Of a DNA stretch of 23,495 bases, positions 7,734-14,978 are shown piece after piece (the stretch's first letter is position 1; each line of letters opens with the position of its first letter). Origin of the DNA: a virus; the IMG/VR virus record IMGVR_UViG_3300008107_000478, positions 1-23,495 of that record. One strand, 5' to 3'. A program made the position numbers and the translations under genes. The notes below the pieces were generated by a model. It made no database searches. It had not been told where the DNA came from and worked only from the letters and a program-made list of their open reading frames with translations.

Positions 7734-7928
7734 CTATTCGTCGTCTTTCTCCCGACGGATAGGAAAGGTTAGTACCCAAATAAGCAGGGTTACACCAATT
7801 AACTTGCCTACAATGTCTCTCGCTGAGCCTTCTAGAAGCACCCAACCGAGAGCAAGACCTAGTAGAGTCCACGCTTGGTCAAGTAGGTCTTTGAATAGTT
7901 CGCCGAGGAATTTAGTTAGTTTTTTCAT
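7734..7928 (-). CDS. Small membrane protein, holin candidate
   Basis: 64 residues: amphipathic Lys/Leu N terminus (KKLTKFLGELFKDLLDQ), a hydrophobic helix (AWTLLGLALGWVLLEG), a short turn, a second helix (LIGVTLLIWVLTF) and a charged end (RREKDDE). Two membrane segments and a charged tail fit small holins or pinholins. The start shares one base with the stop of the preceding gene (TAATG), indicating translational coupling. It is one of three membrane proteins in a row, so which one forms the lethal pore cannot be told from sequence. Confidence 0.6.
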   Translation of the reverse strand: MKKLTKFLGELFKDLLDQAWTLLGLALGWVLLEGSARDIVGKLIGVTLLIWVLTFPIRREKDDE

Positions 7929-8143
7929 TATTTATCTTCTTTCTTGCCAGCGAAGTACCCACCGATAATTCCGATAAGTCCAACGAGTGCGTTTTGTACC
8001 AGAGCAATTGCGTCTGGGTTGGTTCCTACTGCTTCGCCAGTTACCTGCTGGGCAGTCAGCATGGCTATATACTCACCAATTACAACTATGCCAATAAACA
8101 CAAGTATGCCTAGGGTGATGATTAACATGAGTTTGTCTCTCAT
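7928..8143 (-). CDS. Holin-like protein
   Basis: 71 residues. Transmembrane segment 1 spans about residues 4-29 (MLIITLGILVFIGIVVIGEY); segment 2 spans about 47-65 (ALVQNALVGLIGIIGGYFAG), followed by KKEDK. Two helices with the second running straight into a charged tail is common in actinophage holins encoded beside lysins. TAATG overlaps at both ends couple it to its neighbours. It would permeabilise the cytoplasmic membrane to release the M23 enzyme. Confidence 0.65.
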   Translation of the reverse strand: MRDKLMLIITLGILVFIGIVVIGEYIAMLTAQQVTGEAVGTNPDAIALVQNALVGLIGIIGGYFAGKKEDK

Positions 8144-8439
8144 TATTCTTTTTCTTTCTTCTTGGTTGGGATTACTTCGTCTGTGTCTTTTAGTTTGGTG
8201 GTCTGGCGGAAAGCAGCGTTGATTTCATCCTTAGTTAGTTTTCCGTCTTCTAGGAACGCTAGGGATAGAAGTTCTACAACCTTTGCAACCGCCATAATTC
8301 CACCCATGATTGCGCTAAACCAGATAGGAATTTCCACTCCGCTTACTGAGCCAGCAACTGAGCCAGCACCAATAACTCCTAGAGCAGAAGCAACGAATGT
8401 GGCTATTACTCTAAGAATTACATTTCCAAAGAGTTTCAT
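8143..8439 (-). CDS. Holin-like protein with cytoplasmic Lys-rich tail
   Basis: 98 residues with two or three hydrophobic segments: VILRVIATFVASALGVIGAG, then IPIWFSAIMGGIMAVAKVVELLSLAFL. These are followed by the soluble segment EDGKLTKDEINAAFRQTTKL and a Lys/Glu tail. The combination of a hydrophobic helix plus GKLTKDEINAAF is seen in phage holins (recalled resemblance). Translation is coupled to both neighbours through TAATG. It probably works with the other two membrane proteins as holin/antiholin. Confidence 0.65.
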   Translation of the reverse strand: MKLFGNVILRVIATFVASALGVIGAGSVAGSVSGVEIPIWFSAIMGGIMAVAKVVELLSLAFLEDGKLTKDEINAAFRQTTKLKDTDEVIPTKKKEKE

Positions 8440-11006
8440 TATTTTCTCCTATAACTAGAACTTGAAGCCGCGGCTGTTGCCATAGCGGCTGTCTGGGCGA
8501 TTTGTCCGACAACAAGTGTCGTTACAACTAATGTCTGAGCCTTTTCGCGAGCCTTTGGCGAGATGTCGGCTCCAACATTGCCAACAAGGTTGAATACAGC
8601 AACTACTGCCGCGGCTGCTTGTCCAACACCTGGGATATCGGCAATTGACTCGTCAAGAACAATGTCGTCTTGCTGGGCAGCAACTGCTAGGGCTTCTAGA
8701 GCCTGTTGATACTCTGGTGAGCCCTCAGTGGCTGTCTCAAAGGTTTCTAGGGCTGCCTCTACAAGTTGCTCTGCTTGTTCTGGGGTCAGGTCAGTTGGGA
8801 CAACTTTGTCTAGTTCAACATCCATAAGGTCTTCAATAACTTCTGGAATATTGGGGTCGCCCTCTGGCTCTGGTTCTGGCTCTGGTTCTGGAGTGTCTGC
8901 TATTACCTGCGCTTCTGACATAGCCTTGTTGAAATCATAAGAACTTGCTTCAACGGCTGATGCTTGAGAAACTTTTAGGTTTGTTTCTGCTGTCGTGGCC
9001 GAGGCTTCCATCTGTGACTTAGTGGCTAATGCTATAGATTCTTGGCCCTGGAAAGTTTGTAGATTTTGCTGTTCTGTGGCTAGTTCTGAGTTGGCTGTGT
9101 CCAATGCTGATTGAGCAGAGGTAAGGTCTGATTGCTTGTTATCTAGGGCTTCTTGTGCGTTATTGCGTAAAGTTATAGCATAAGACAACTCATCTTCAGC
9201 GTTATTCTTTAGTATAACTCGCCTTCCCTTCTCGTCAAGTTCTATCGCATAAGCATCTGCTTTAATTTGCGCGAATGTCAGTGCTTCGTTGTAAGATAAC
9301 TGCGCTTCTTGTAGTGGGGGAAGCAAAGCAGGGTCATTGATAAGTGGGGCTGTTGGTTGACCTAAGTAAGTAAGAGTTCCAACAATGTGCTTATACCAAC
9401 CGCCACAAGGGTCGCCCCAAACGCCATTACTGGCAGAAATGGTTATTGAGTTGCCTTGTAGGTTTGGAACTATATTTATTCCGCACTCAGGGCGGTCTTT
9501 GGCTTCGTAGCGTAGAGAACTAGAAATAAATACTGCTCCGTCAGGGGCTGTGTAAGTTTTAGTCTGTCCCTCGTTGATAGCGACATCTAAGGTTCCCTCT
9601 ACAAGAACTGGCTCTGTGGTGTAGTAGGTTTCATAGCGGTAGATTGTTTCTTCTCTGTAAGTAATTGTGGTGGTAGTGGTAGTGGCAGAAAGAGTTGGGT
9701 TCTTCATTTCTGGACCGTAGGTTCCATACCAATACCCGCCATCAAGTCCTGTAAGAATAACCTTGTAAGAATAGACAGTTGAATTTGGATTTACAGAAAC
9801 GCTTCTGGTTGTCCAGTCGTGCCAGCCCTGTGGTGAGTTGTAAGACGCTCTACCGTTTTCTATTCCGTAAAGGTCATAAGTTATAACCTCTATCTTGTAG
9901 GTGTCCTGAATACCCCTGTTAGCATCTTGGTTCTTTACATCTACTGAAAGAGTAAGAGTGCCTGTAAGAGTTTCTTGCTTAGTGTAGGAAACGCTTTGGC
10001 TCATATACGAGAACTTGACAACGCCTTGGTTGATAGTTGGCTGTGAGCCTTGAGCACCTGTCCCAGCACCAGACCAAGTCGTGTGGTCTAGGGGTGGAAG
10101 AATGTTTTCGCTTTGTTGAGTGGTTGTAGTTACTTCTTCAACAATTATGGTTTCTGGAATTACTCGTATGTGTTCTTTTTGGTAAGTAGGTGCTGTCCAA
10201 CTAGGGTCAGGAATAAGCAGAGTGTCATAGTTTTGCTGTGCTTCTAATAGTGCTTGTGCTTTATTGCTGGTGTTGATTTGGGCTGTGCTGAGTTCGCTGA
10301 AAGCATTGTTGGTGATGTTTATTTGATTAGTCAGTAAAGCGTCAGCAGACGAGAGAGCCTGTTCTTTTGCTTGGACATCTGCCTTGACGACATTGAGATT
10401 AGTCAGTGAAGCGTCAGCAAGGGCTTTTGCTTGGTCTAAGTTGGTTTGTGCTGTGTCCCTTGTTGCTGTTTTATTATATACAGACTGCTGGGCTTCTTTG
10501 GCTAAAGACTGCTTGGCAAGATAGTCCTGAGTGGCTTTAGAAAGATTGACTTGTGCTGTTTGATAGACGGCTAAGTCTGATTTGGCTTTGGCTATCTTGG
10601 CTTCTAGGTCTGCTATTTTGGCTTTGATATTGGCTAAGGCTGTGTCTAGGCTTGCTTGTAAGGCTGGGTCTGTGGCTTCGGTGGAGAGAGTTGCTAGTTT
10701 TGCCTTGTATTGTGATAGTGTGGTTTCAAGAGCAGAAATGTCTGACTCTGTAATGATTGGAGTTGCTAATGCAAATCGTGTTTGATTCTTTTGATTGGGG
10801 TAGTTATATAGTAGGTGTCCTGACACCTTTTGGTATTGCCCTTGTTGTGGCTGTAATTCAGACGCTATTCCAAAAGAAGAAGTAGCCGCCTGAGCCATAC
10901 AAACTGGCGTAGAAAGAAATAGCACTGTCAGAGCAATCTGTGGTGCTTTTCTTTTTTTCTTGTTTTTTGAGTGCTCTCCCTCACCCCTGTTTTTCGGGGT
11001 AAGCAC
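8439..11006 (-). CDS. Large secreted coiled-coil protein
   Basis: 855 residues, GTG start with TTAGGAA about 6 nt upstream. A Sec signal peptide is clear: KNKKKRK, a hydrophobic core (IALTVLFLSTPVCM) and likely cleavage after AQA at residue 40. Then come a long Ala/Gln/Lys-rich coiled coil (about 75-265), a beta-rich middle with two carbohydrate-binding-like parts (about 270-560; Trp/Tyr/Gly-rich, with CGINIV and PCGGWY as a possible disulfide), a second coiled coil (about 565-700), a PEPEPEPE linker, and a C-terminal region with IADIPGVGQAAAAVVAVFNLVG and a hydrophobic end before SYRRK. A secreted phage protein in a lysis cassette could act at the envelope during lysis or superinfection exclusion, or be virion-borne. 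Function unknown. Confidence 0.75.
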   Translation of the reverse strand: MLTPKNRGEGEHSKNKKKRKAPQIALTVLFLSTPVCMAQAATSSFGIASELQPQQGQYQKVSGHLLYNYPNQKNQTRFALATPIITESDISALETTLSQYKAKLATLSTEATDPALQASLDTALANIKAKIADLEAKIAKAKSDLAVYQTAQVNLSKATQDYLAKQSLAKEAQQSVYNKTATRDTAQTNLDQAKALADASLTNLNVVKADVQAKEQALSSADALLTNQINITNNAFSELSTAQINTSNKAQALLEAQQNYDTLLIPDPSWTAPTYQKEHIRVIPETIIVEEVTTTTQQSENILPPLDHTTWSGAGTGAQGSQPTINQGVVKFSYMSQSVSYTKQETLTGTLTLSVDVKNQDANRGIQDTYKIEVITYDLYGIENGRASYNSPQGWHDWTTRSVSVNPNSTVYSYKVILTGLDGGYWYGTYGPEMKNPTLSATTTTTTITYREETIYRYETYYTTEPVLVEGTLDVAINEGQTKTYTAPDGAVFISSSLRYEAKDRPECGINIVPNLQGNSITISASNGVWGDPCGGWYKHIVGTLTYLGQPTAPLINDPALLPPLQEAQLSYNEALTFAQIKADAYAIELDEKGRRVILKNNAEDELSYAITLRNNAQEALDNKQSDLTSAQSALDTANSELATEQQNLQTFQGQESIALATKSQMEASATTAETNLKVSQASAVEASSYDFNKAMSEAQVIADTPEPEPEPEPEGDPNIPEVIEDLMDVELDKVVPTDLTPEQAEQLVEAALETFETATEGSPEYQQALEALAVAAQQDDIVLDESIADIPGVGQAAAAVVAVFNLVGNVGADISPKAREKAQTLVVTTLVVGQIAQTAAMATAAASSSSYRRK

Positions 11007-11014
11007 AAAAATTC

Positions 11015-11251
11015 CTAACTACCGGGCGACGGCTGTCCGTGTTGATTAGACCAAACAACTTCACGAACATCTTCCAAAAGATTGAAAGACGCTTCTACCA
11101 ATGCTTCGGTTTGAAGTAGTAGGTCTGCTTTAGAGTGTGGATAAAGTGGGTCAAGAAGTTGGTTATGAACCTCATTTATGACAGAAGTGGCTAATCTTAT
11201 GCGACGCAAATTTGCTTCTACAAGAAGTTGATATTCGTCTAAGCCAGCCAT
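11015..11251 (-). CDS. Small helical protein, unknown
   Basis: 78 residues, almost wholly alpha-helical (YQLLVEANLRRIRLATSVINEVHNQLL, then DLLLQTEALVEASFNLLEDVREVVW) with a short Pro/Gly tail. No known domain recognised. It is the first gene of the leftward block; its ATG lies 6 nt after TAAAAT on the minus strand and has no Shine-Dalgarno, so it is probably read from a leaderless mRNA. Helical hairpins of this size are frequent among early regulators and assembly cofactors, but there is no direct evidence. Confidence 0.6.
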   Translation of the reverse strand: MAGLDEYQLLVEANLRRIRLATSVINEVHNQLLDPLYPHSKADLLLQTEALVEASFNLLEDVREVVWSNQHGQPSPGS

Positions 11252-11263
11252 AAATCAATTTTA
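11252..11263 (-). promoter_or_regulatory. Leaderless-type -10 of the leftward lysis block
   Basis: On the minus strand TAAAAT (11263-11258) is followed by 6 nt and the ATG at 11251. No good -35 is visible 17 nt upstream. Two TATAGT boxes on the same strand further upstream (inside the ACTATACA repeats) are alternative -10 elements. Confidence 0.45.
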
Positions 11264-11287
11264 CCTTAGATTTTGTAAGCGATTTTT

Positions 11288-11335
11288 ACTATACACATTT
11301 GGCTGACTTGTATAGTTTTTTGAGAAAACTATACA
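11288..11335. repeat. ACTATACA operator-like boxes
   Basis: ACTATACA at 11288-11295 and 11328-11335 and its perfect inverse TGTATAGT at 11309-11316. The first two form an 8-bp-arm inverted repeat. On the minus strand each direct copy reads TGTATAGT, containing a -10-like TATAGT, so a bound regulator would control leftward transcription (inference). Confidence 0.55.
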
Positions 11336-11404
11336 GGTTTTGTGGTCTTATATTATAGAAAAAATGGTGAGATACTGTGAGAAAAAATAGAAAAATAAAA
11401 AAGA

Positions 11405-11564
11405 TTTGGGATAGTATCTAATGTATCTTTATTTTGGCCTATGTCCTAATACTATCGGGATATTTATATTTCTAAAAAAGATTTGCGATAGTATCCGAAA
11501 AGTGCTTTTTTCGGGATACTATTGGGTTTCACTAATTTATAAAAATGTTTTGCGATAGTATGTG
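11405..11564. repeat. GATAGTATC box array
   Basis: Five copies of a GATAGTATC-type palindrome in about 160 nt, alternating in orientation: GGGATAGTATC (11408-11418), its inverse AATACTATCGGG (11448-11459), GCGATAGTATCC (11485-11496), GGGATACTATTG (11513-11524) and GCGATAGTATG (11552-11562). Copies 3 and 4 also form a long imperfect hairpin around GTGC (11501-11504 region). This is probably a repressor/activator array or origin iterons of the divergent intergenic region. Confidence 0.65.
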
Positions 11565-11567
11565 CGA

Positions 11568-11706
11568 CCTATCTATACCTAAAAACCTAACTGATTGTTA
11601 ATCCTATACGCGCATGCATGTGTGCATGGGGGTGGCGGGAAACACAGTCAGATAGATAATTAGATAGGATAGGTTTTTTAGGTGTGTTTAGGTAAGATAG
11701 GTTTTG
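11568..11706. other. Inverted repeat around an alternating pyrimidine/purine tract
   Basis: CCTAAAAACCTA (11578-11589) and TAGGTTTTTTAGG (11670-11682) are near-perfect inverse arms. Between them, 11605-11628 alternates pyrimidine and purine for 24 nt without a break (TATACGCG, then CATGCATG, then TGTGCATG), a pattern that favours Z-DNA or easy unwinding. AGATAGGATAGG and AAGATAGGTTTTG repeat on the right. Together with the box arrays, the 500-nt gene-free stretch resembles an origin or master control region. Confidence 0.45.
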
Positions 11707-11755
11707 TTTTTGTGATAGCATTTTTTCAAAGCCGATTAGATAGAAAAGAGTTCAA

Positions 11756-12202
11756 ATGAGTTTTCAAGGTTTAGACATTTCAGAAGAGCAAGCGTTCAAA
11801 GATTATATAAACATCAAGCGAGCAAATAACCGTGATGGCAGGATTTGTATTTGTGGTCATGGTATGGGATTTCACACTTTCATAGATGCTCGTGGAATTC
11901 ATAAGTGTAATGCTCAAAAACAGAGTTGCCCTTGTAAGTCTCCAAGACCAGTTTTGCTGACCAACAATGTGAAGTCGTTTTTACATAAGACGATTGGTAG
12001 TGGTGGATTACACGCACTGACGCAAGGAATTGCTTCTGCTGTAAAGGGTAAGTATTTGGTTGAGTGGACTGTTGAACTGAAGTGCGACAGATGTGGCAAT
12101 GAAAATGTTGTACCTTGTCCAGTAAGTCAGAACGGCAGAATTGTAAATGAAGCCACAGGATTTGATGTCCTGCTTTGTAGAGATTGTAGGGTTTCGCCAT
12201 AG
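11756..12202 (+). CDS. Zinc-ribbon protein, unknown function
   Basis: 148 residues, first gene of the second rightward block, with AAAAGAG about 7 nt upstream of the ATG. There are two putative zinc sites: CICGHGMGFH...HKCNAQKQSCPC in the N-terminal half and CDRCG...PCPVS...CRDC in the C-terminal half. The middle (KSFLHKTIGSGGLHALTQGIASAVKGKY) is basic and could contact nucleic acid. Such paired zinc ribbons occur in phage regulators and nucleic-acid factors. No enzyme motif. The stop lies within an inverted repeat TTTCGCC/GGCGAAC (12191-12205). Confidence 0.65.
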   Translation: MSFQGLDISEEQAFKDYINIKRANNRDGRICICGHGMGFHTFIDARGIHKCNAQKQSCPCKSPRPVLLTNNVKSFLHKTIGSGGLHALTQGIASAVKGKYLVEWTVELKCDRCGNENVVPCPVSQNGRIVNEATGFDVLLCRDCRVSP

Positions 12203-12215
12203 GCGAACAAAATAG

Positions 12216-12245
12216 TTGCCAAAAATAGCAAGCCGTAGATATAAT
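12216..12245 (+). promoter_or_regulatory. Strong sigma-70-type promoter
   Basis: TTGCCA (12216-12221), 18-nt spacer, consensus TATAAT (12240-12245). ATG at 12251 is 5 nt after the -10 (possible leaderless start); AAAGGAG at 12266-12272 serves the ATG at 12284. It is one of the best promoter matches in the window and drives the block that ends at the 15310 terminator. Confidence 0.75.
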
Positions 12246-12283
12246 TAGGTATGAACACCGAACATAAAGGAGTAGGTAGTACT

Positions 12284-12811
12284 ATGACTAATTACCACAC
12301 TAGAGAAGAACTCATAGAAGAGTTCAGAGAAGCACTGGCACACGAGTTTGAAAGTTATGACCCAGAATACGAGTGGAAACACGGTTTTACAATGTTTCCT
12401 AACCAAATTGGTAATTTCAGATTGGTGGTTGGCTTTGATGAAAATTACATTCCAAGAAGCGACCAAGAAAGAGAAATTGACCCCAGACCAAGACCTTGGA
12501 TTGTTGGCTACAAAGACAGCATTGATGGGCGCATATCAACTATTGGTGCTTATGGAAAAGACAACTGGTTTGAAACTAAGAGAGAAGCCTACACTCAGTT
12601 TGCCAAATTGCTACTTGAAATTTCAGACAAGATTGTAGAACTTGAAATTACAGAAGAAACTCCACGCCAAGCCAAATGTATGAGTTGTAATAAATTACAC
12701 GACTATCAGCCAGAGAAATACAAAAAGACTAATGGCTATCCTGGCATGGTTACGCTTACTCCACACCTAGAAACAGATGTGGTCTATGACGGTTGTAGAG
12801 GCTGGGACTAA
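12284..12811 (+). CDS. Unknown phage protein with C-terminal zinc-like motif
   Basis: 175 residues from ATG 12284, chosen because AAAGGAG lies 11 nt upstream and the promoter's predicted transcript would start at about 12252; ATG 12251 would give 186 residues from a leaderless mRNA. The first two thirds alternate helix and strand (EELIEEFREALAHEFESY, FRLVVGFDENYIPR, RPWIVGYKDSIDGRI, REAYTQFAKLLLEISDKIVELEI). The end holds CMSCNKLHDYQP and YDGCRGWD. No family recognised. The stop overlaps the next ATG (TAATG). Confidence 0.65.
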   Translation: MTNYHTREELIEEFREALAHEFESYDPEYEWKHGFTMFPNQIGNFRLVVGFDENYIPRSDQEREIDPRPRPWIVGYKDSIDGRISTIGAYGKDNWFETKREAYTQFAKLLLEISDKIVELEITEETPRQAKCMSCNKLHDYQPEKYKKTNGYPGMVTLTPHLETDVVYDGCRGWD

Positions 12812-13137
12812 TGAGCGACGAAGAACTGTTTAGACAGATTGATGATGCTTTCAATAACACTCCTGTTTTTGAGATAACTGTCAAGGGCGTTGACCACACT
12901 TTTAGGATTACATCTATGGGTGAATTATCAACAGAGAAACTTTTGGATTTTTTACTCCAAGAGGGTGAAGATAAATTTACTAAGATGTTGGATTTTATCG
13001 CTATGTCTTTGATAGAGCCAAAAGATATAGAACTGCTAAAGCAAATGAAAATGAAGCAAGCGTTAAAGTTCATAGAGCAGTGGGTAGAACTCAGCAGTGA
13101 AGAAACTTGGAAAAGCCTAGGTAGAGACGATGCCTAA
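12811..13137 (+). CDS. Unknown; resembles tail assembly chaperone-like proteins
   Basis: 108 residues. The N-terminal strand segment FEITVKGVDHTFRITSMGELS and helical remainder (LLDFLLQEGEDKFTKMLDFIAMSL, LKQMKMKQALKFIEQWVEL) recall the layout of small phage tail assembly chaperones, in which a short beta part precedes helices ending in an IEQW-like segment. The resemblance is from memory and weak. No slippery heptamer precedes its end, and the next gene simply overlaps by 8 nt. Function is best left open. Confidence 0.55.
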   Translation: MSDEELFRQIDDAFNNTPVFEITVKGVDHTFRITSMGELSTEKLLDFLLQEGEDKFTKMLDFIAMSLIEPKDIELLKQMKMKQALKFIEQWVELSSEETWKSLGRDDA

Positions 13138-13558
13138 GAAAATAACACTACAAACAATAAAGTTAGATAGCGAAATGGCTACCATTTGCGATTTGACTAA
13201 GTTATTCAGCAAAACTCAAATGTCCATAGATATGAAAAAAGTTTCTGCGATAACAAAAAACTTTCCAGATATCTATGCGTCAGTACTAAAAGATTTGCCA
13301 GACAAGTATCTCTCTCCTTTGATATTAGGAAGACTGAGTGCCAATGTTCATTGGATAAGTAACATGGGCTGGCATTGGACTTTTGAAACTATTTATGAAG
13401 ACTACACTTTGAACGACGATATTGATATGACAGCAAAAGTAAGATTGGCTTTAGCAAGCAGATTAGATGCAGTTATGAAAAGGGCGATTGCTCTTTGCGA
13501 GATAGAGTATGACGCAGAATTCTACGACCCAGAGGATGTTTCAGTTGGAACACTATAA
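13130..13558 (+). CDS. Unknown soluble phage protein
   Basis: 142 residues, overlapping the upstream gene by 8 nt. Helical throughout: MATICDLTKLFSKTQMS, KVSAITKNFPDIYASVLKDLP, LSANVHWISNMGWHWTFETIYEDY, then DMTAKVRLALASRLDAVMKRAIALCEI and an acidic end. The Trp-rich centre (HWISNMGWHW) is distinctive. It probably forms a complex with the preceding protein, given coupling and similar size (inference). No family recognised. Confidence 0.6.
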   Translation: MPKKITLQTIKLDSEMATICDLTKLFSKTQMSIDMKKVSAITKNFPDIYASVLKDLPDKYLSPLILGRLSANVHWISNMGWHWTFETIYEDYTLNDDIDMTAKVRLALASRLDAVMKRAIALCEIEYDAEFYDPEDVSVGTL

Positions 13559-14207
13559 TATTTTGATTGCCACTCCAGGAAAACTTATTCACGGTGAGTA
13601 TGTAAAGTCATTGGTAGAAACTACTAAGTGGCTCAATCAGCGTGGGCTGACTTATAAATTTCTAAATGCTGGTTCATCTCTCGTTGCTCACGCTAGGGAA
13701 ATGACTGCGATAGATAAGAAAGAATCAAACTGGGACACCAATGAAATTGGTTCTGGTGAATATACCTACGACAGAATTGTTTGGATTGATTCAGATATCA
13801 TCTGGGGTCAAGATGCCTTTGAAAAACTAATTACTAGCGAACACGAAATCATCAGTGGTATGTACTACACGCAGATTGGTGATATGTCAGTTTCAGTTTC
13901 TAAATTCGCACCCGACGGTAAGAGCCCAATCAACTGTAAAGAATTAGATTTCTTTTTTGAAGACGAGCCACTAGAAGTGTTTGGAGTTGGCTTTGGGTTT
14001 ATCTCTATGAAGTCAGGTGTCTTTGAGCGTATGCAACGACCTTGGTTCCGAATTGAAAGAATTGACCACCCTGCCAAAAATATAGTCCTAGATATTGGCG
14101 AAGATTACTCTTGGTGTATGAACGCAAGACGAGCAGGTTTCAAAGTTATGCTTGACCCAAGTATCAAGGTGGACCACATCAAAGAGGGCGTATGGCACCT
14201 GAAGTAA
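13545..14207 (+). CDS. GT-A-fold glycosyltransferase
   Basis: 220 residues from TTG 13545, which has AGAGGA 8-9 nt upstream; ATG 13536 and ATG 13509 are in-frame alternatives. The start NILIATPG and the metal-binding DSD in YDRIVWIDSDIIW (near residue 85 of this form) are typical GT-A features. EDYSWCMNARRAGFKVMLDPSIKVDHI near the end matches the family's acceptor/metal-binding end in phage enzymes. It transfers a sugar from a nucleotide sugar onto an unidentified acceptor: DNA, virion protein or host surface. Proximity to the Mom-like gene makes modified DNA one candidate acceptor, but this is inference. It overlaps the upstream gene by 14 nt. Confidence 0.75.
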   Translation: MEHYNILIATPGKLIHGEYVKSLVETTKWLNQRGLTYKFLNAGSSLVAHAREMTAIDKKESNWDTNEIGSGEYTYDRIVWIDSDIIWGQDAFEKLITSEHEIISGMYYTQIGDMSVSVSKFAPDGKSPINCKELDFFFEDEPLEVFGVGFGFISMKSGVFERMQRPWFRIERIDHPAKNIVLDIGEDYSWCMNARRAGFKVMLDPSIKVDHIKEGVWHLK

Positions 14208-14353
14208 TTGGAAGACCTAAGTGTGGTTTTTGTATGACAGGTAATCACGAGAACTGTAAAAAAGAGATAACCTACTACGAAAAAACTTGGGTGTGTGAGT
14301 GTCCTCATAATCAGGAAAAGAAAGAACAAGATATAAACTTGTCTGGTGATTAG
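14192..14353 (+). CDS. Small zinc-finger-like protein
   Basis: 53 residues, AGAGGG about 3-8 nt upstream of the ATG, overlapping the glycosyltransferase end by 16 nt and the following GTG by 8 nt. CGFCMTGNHENC and VCECPHN provide four or five cysteines plus two histidines in zinc-knuckle spacing. The remainder is charged. Probably a small nucleic-acid or protein-binding factor; function unknown. Confidence 0.55.
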   Translation: MAPEVIGRPKCGFCMTGNHENCKKEITYYEKTWVCECPHNQEKKEQDINLSGD

Positions 14354-14978
14354 TTATTCCATAAGACCTGTTGCGTCAAAAGACGCTAACCAGATGGTTA
14401 TAGAAAATCACTACCTACATCGCCGAGCCAGCACTATGTATGCCTTTGGTCTTTTTGATGGCGATGAAATGCTCGGCTGTGTAATCTATGGAAAGCCAGC
14501 ATCTCCCTCAGTTTGTGTTGGAGTTTGTGGCAAAGATGAATCGGCTAATGTTTTAGAACTCACTAGGTTGTGGATAAAAGATGGCACTCCTAAAAACACA
14601 GAGTCTTATCTCATTGGTCGTAGCCTAAAACTCCTGCCTAAGAACAAAGATATAATAATCTCTTACGCAGAGATTGGTGCTGGTCATATCGGAATTGTGT
14701 ATCAAGCAACCAACTGGATTTACACAGGTATGTCTGACCGCCATGTTGAGTGGCGACTTGATGGAAAAACTGGTTCGCACTCTCGCCACATTTTTGACCA
14801 GCACGGTGGAGTAAATGGCGCAAAAGAATTTTATGGTGATAGACTTGAAAGACACGAGCGGCCGAGAAAGCACCGCTATGTATATTTCAATACAACTTCC
14901 AAAAGAAGAAAAAAAGAACTGCTGGATAAATTGAAATATAAAGTCCAGCCATATCCAAAGAAAGATACACAAAGATGA
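14346..14978 (+). CDS. Mom-like DNA adenine modification protein
   Basis: 210 residues, GTG start overlapping the previous stop by 8 nt. The fold is GNAT-like: ENHYLHRRASTMYAFGLFDGDEMLGCVIYGKP, then VLELTRLWIKDGTPKNTESYLIGRSLKLLPKNKDIIISYAEIGAGHIGIVYQATNWIYTG in sequence, matching the arrangement in phage Mu Mom relatives (LELxRLW, N-ES, YAExGHIGxVYQAxNxxYTG). Mom converts DNA adenine to a carbamoylmethyl form that blocks many restriction enzymes. The C-terminal 50 residues are very basic (RPRKHRYVYFNTTSKRRKKE), fitting DNA contact. The nearby methyltransferases and MetK fit an anti-restriction theme. Family assignment is from motif memory; product chemistry is untested here. Confidence 0.75.
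   Translation: MISYSIRPVASKDANQMVIENHYLHRRASTMYAFGLFDGDEMLGCVIYGKPASPSVCVGVCGKDESANVLELTRLWIKDGTPKNTESYLIGRSLKLLPKNKDIIISYAEIGAGHIGIVYQATNWIYTGMSDRHVEWRLDGKTGSHSRHIFDQHGGVNGAKEFYGDRLERHERPRKHRYVYFNTTSKRRKKELLDKLKYKVQPYPKKDTQR

Noticed and set aside
7705-7872. Longer N terminus of the Cys-rich protein
   Set aside because: It would overlap almost the whole membrane-protein gene in another frame and reads as random Arg/Ser/Cys sequence.
11405-11564. GATAGTATC repeats as CRISPR
   Set aside because: Units are about 9-12 nt, alternate in orientation and lack constant spacers or cas genes.
12811-13558. Programmed frameshift between the two overlapping genes, as in tail assembly chaperones
   Set aside because: No slippery heptamer near 13130-13137; the second gene has its own ATG.
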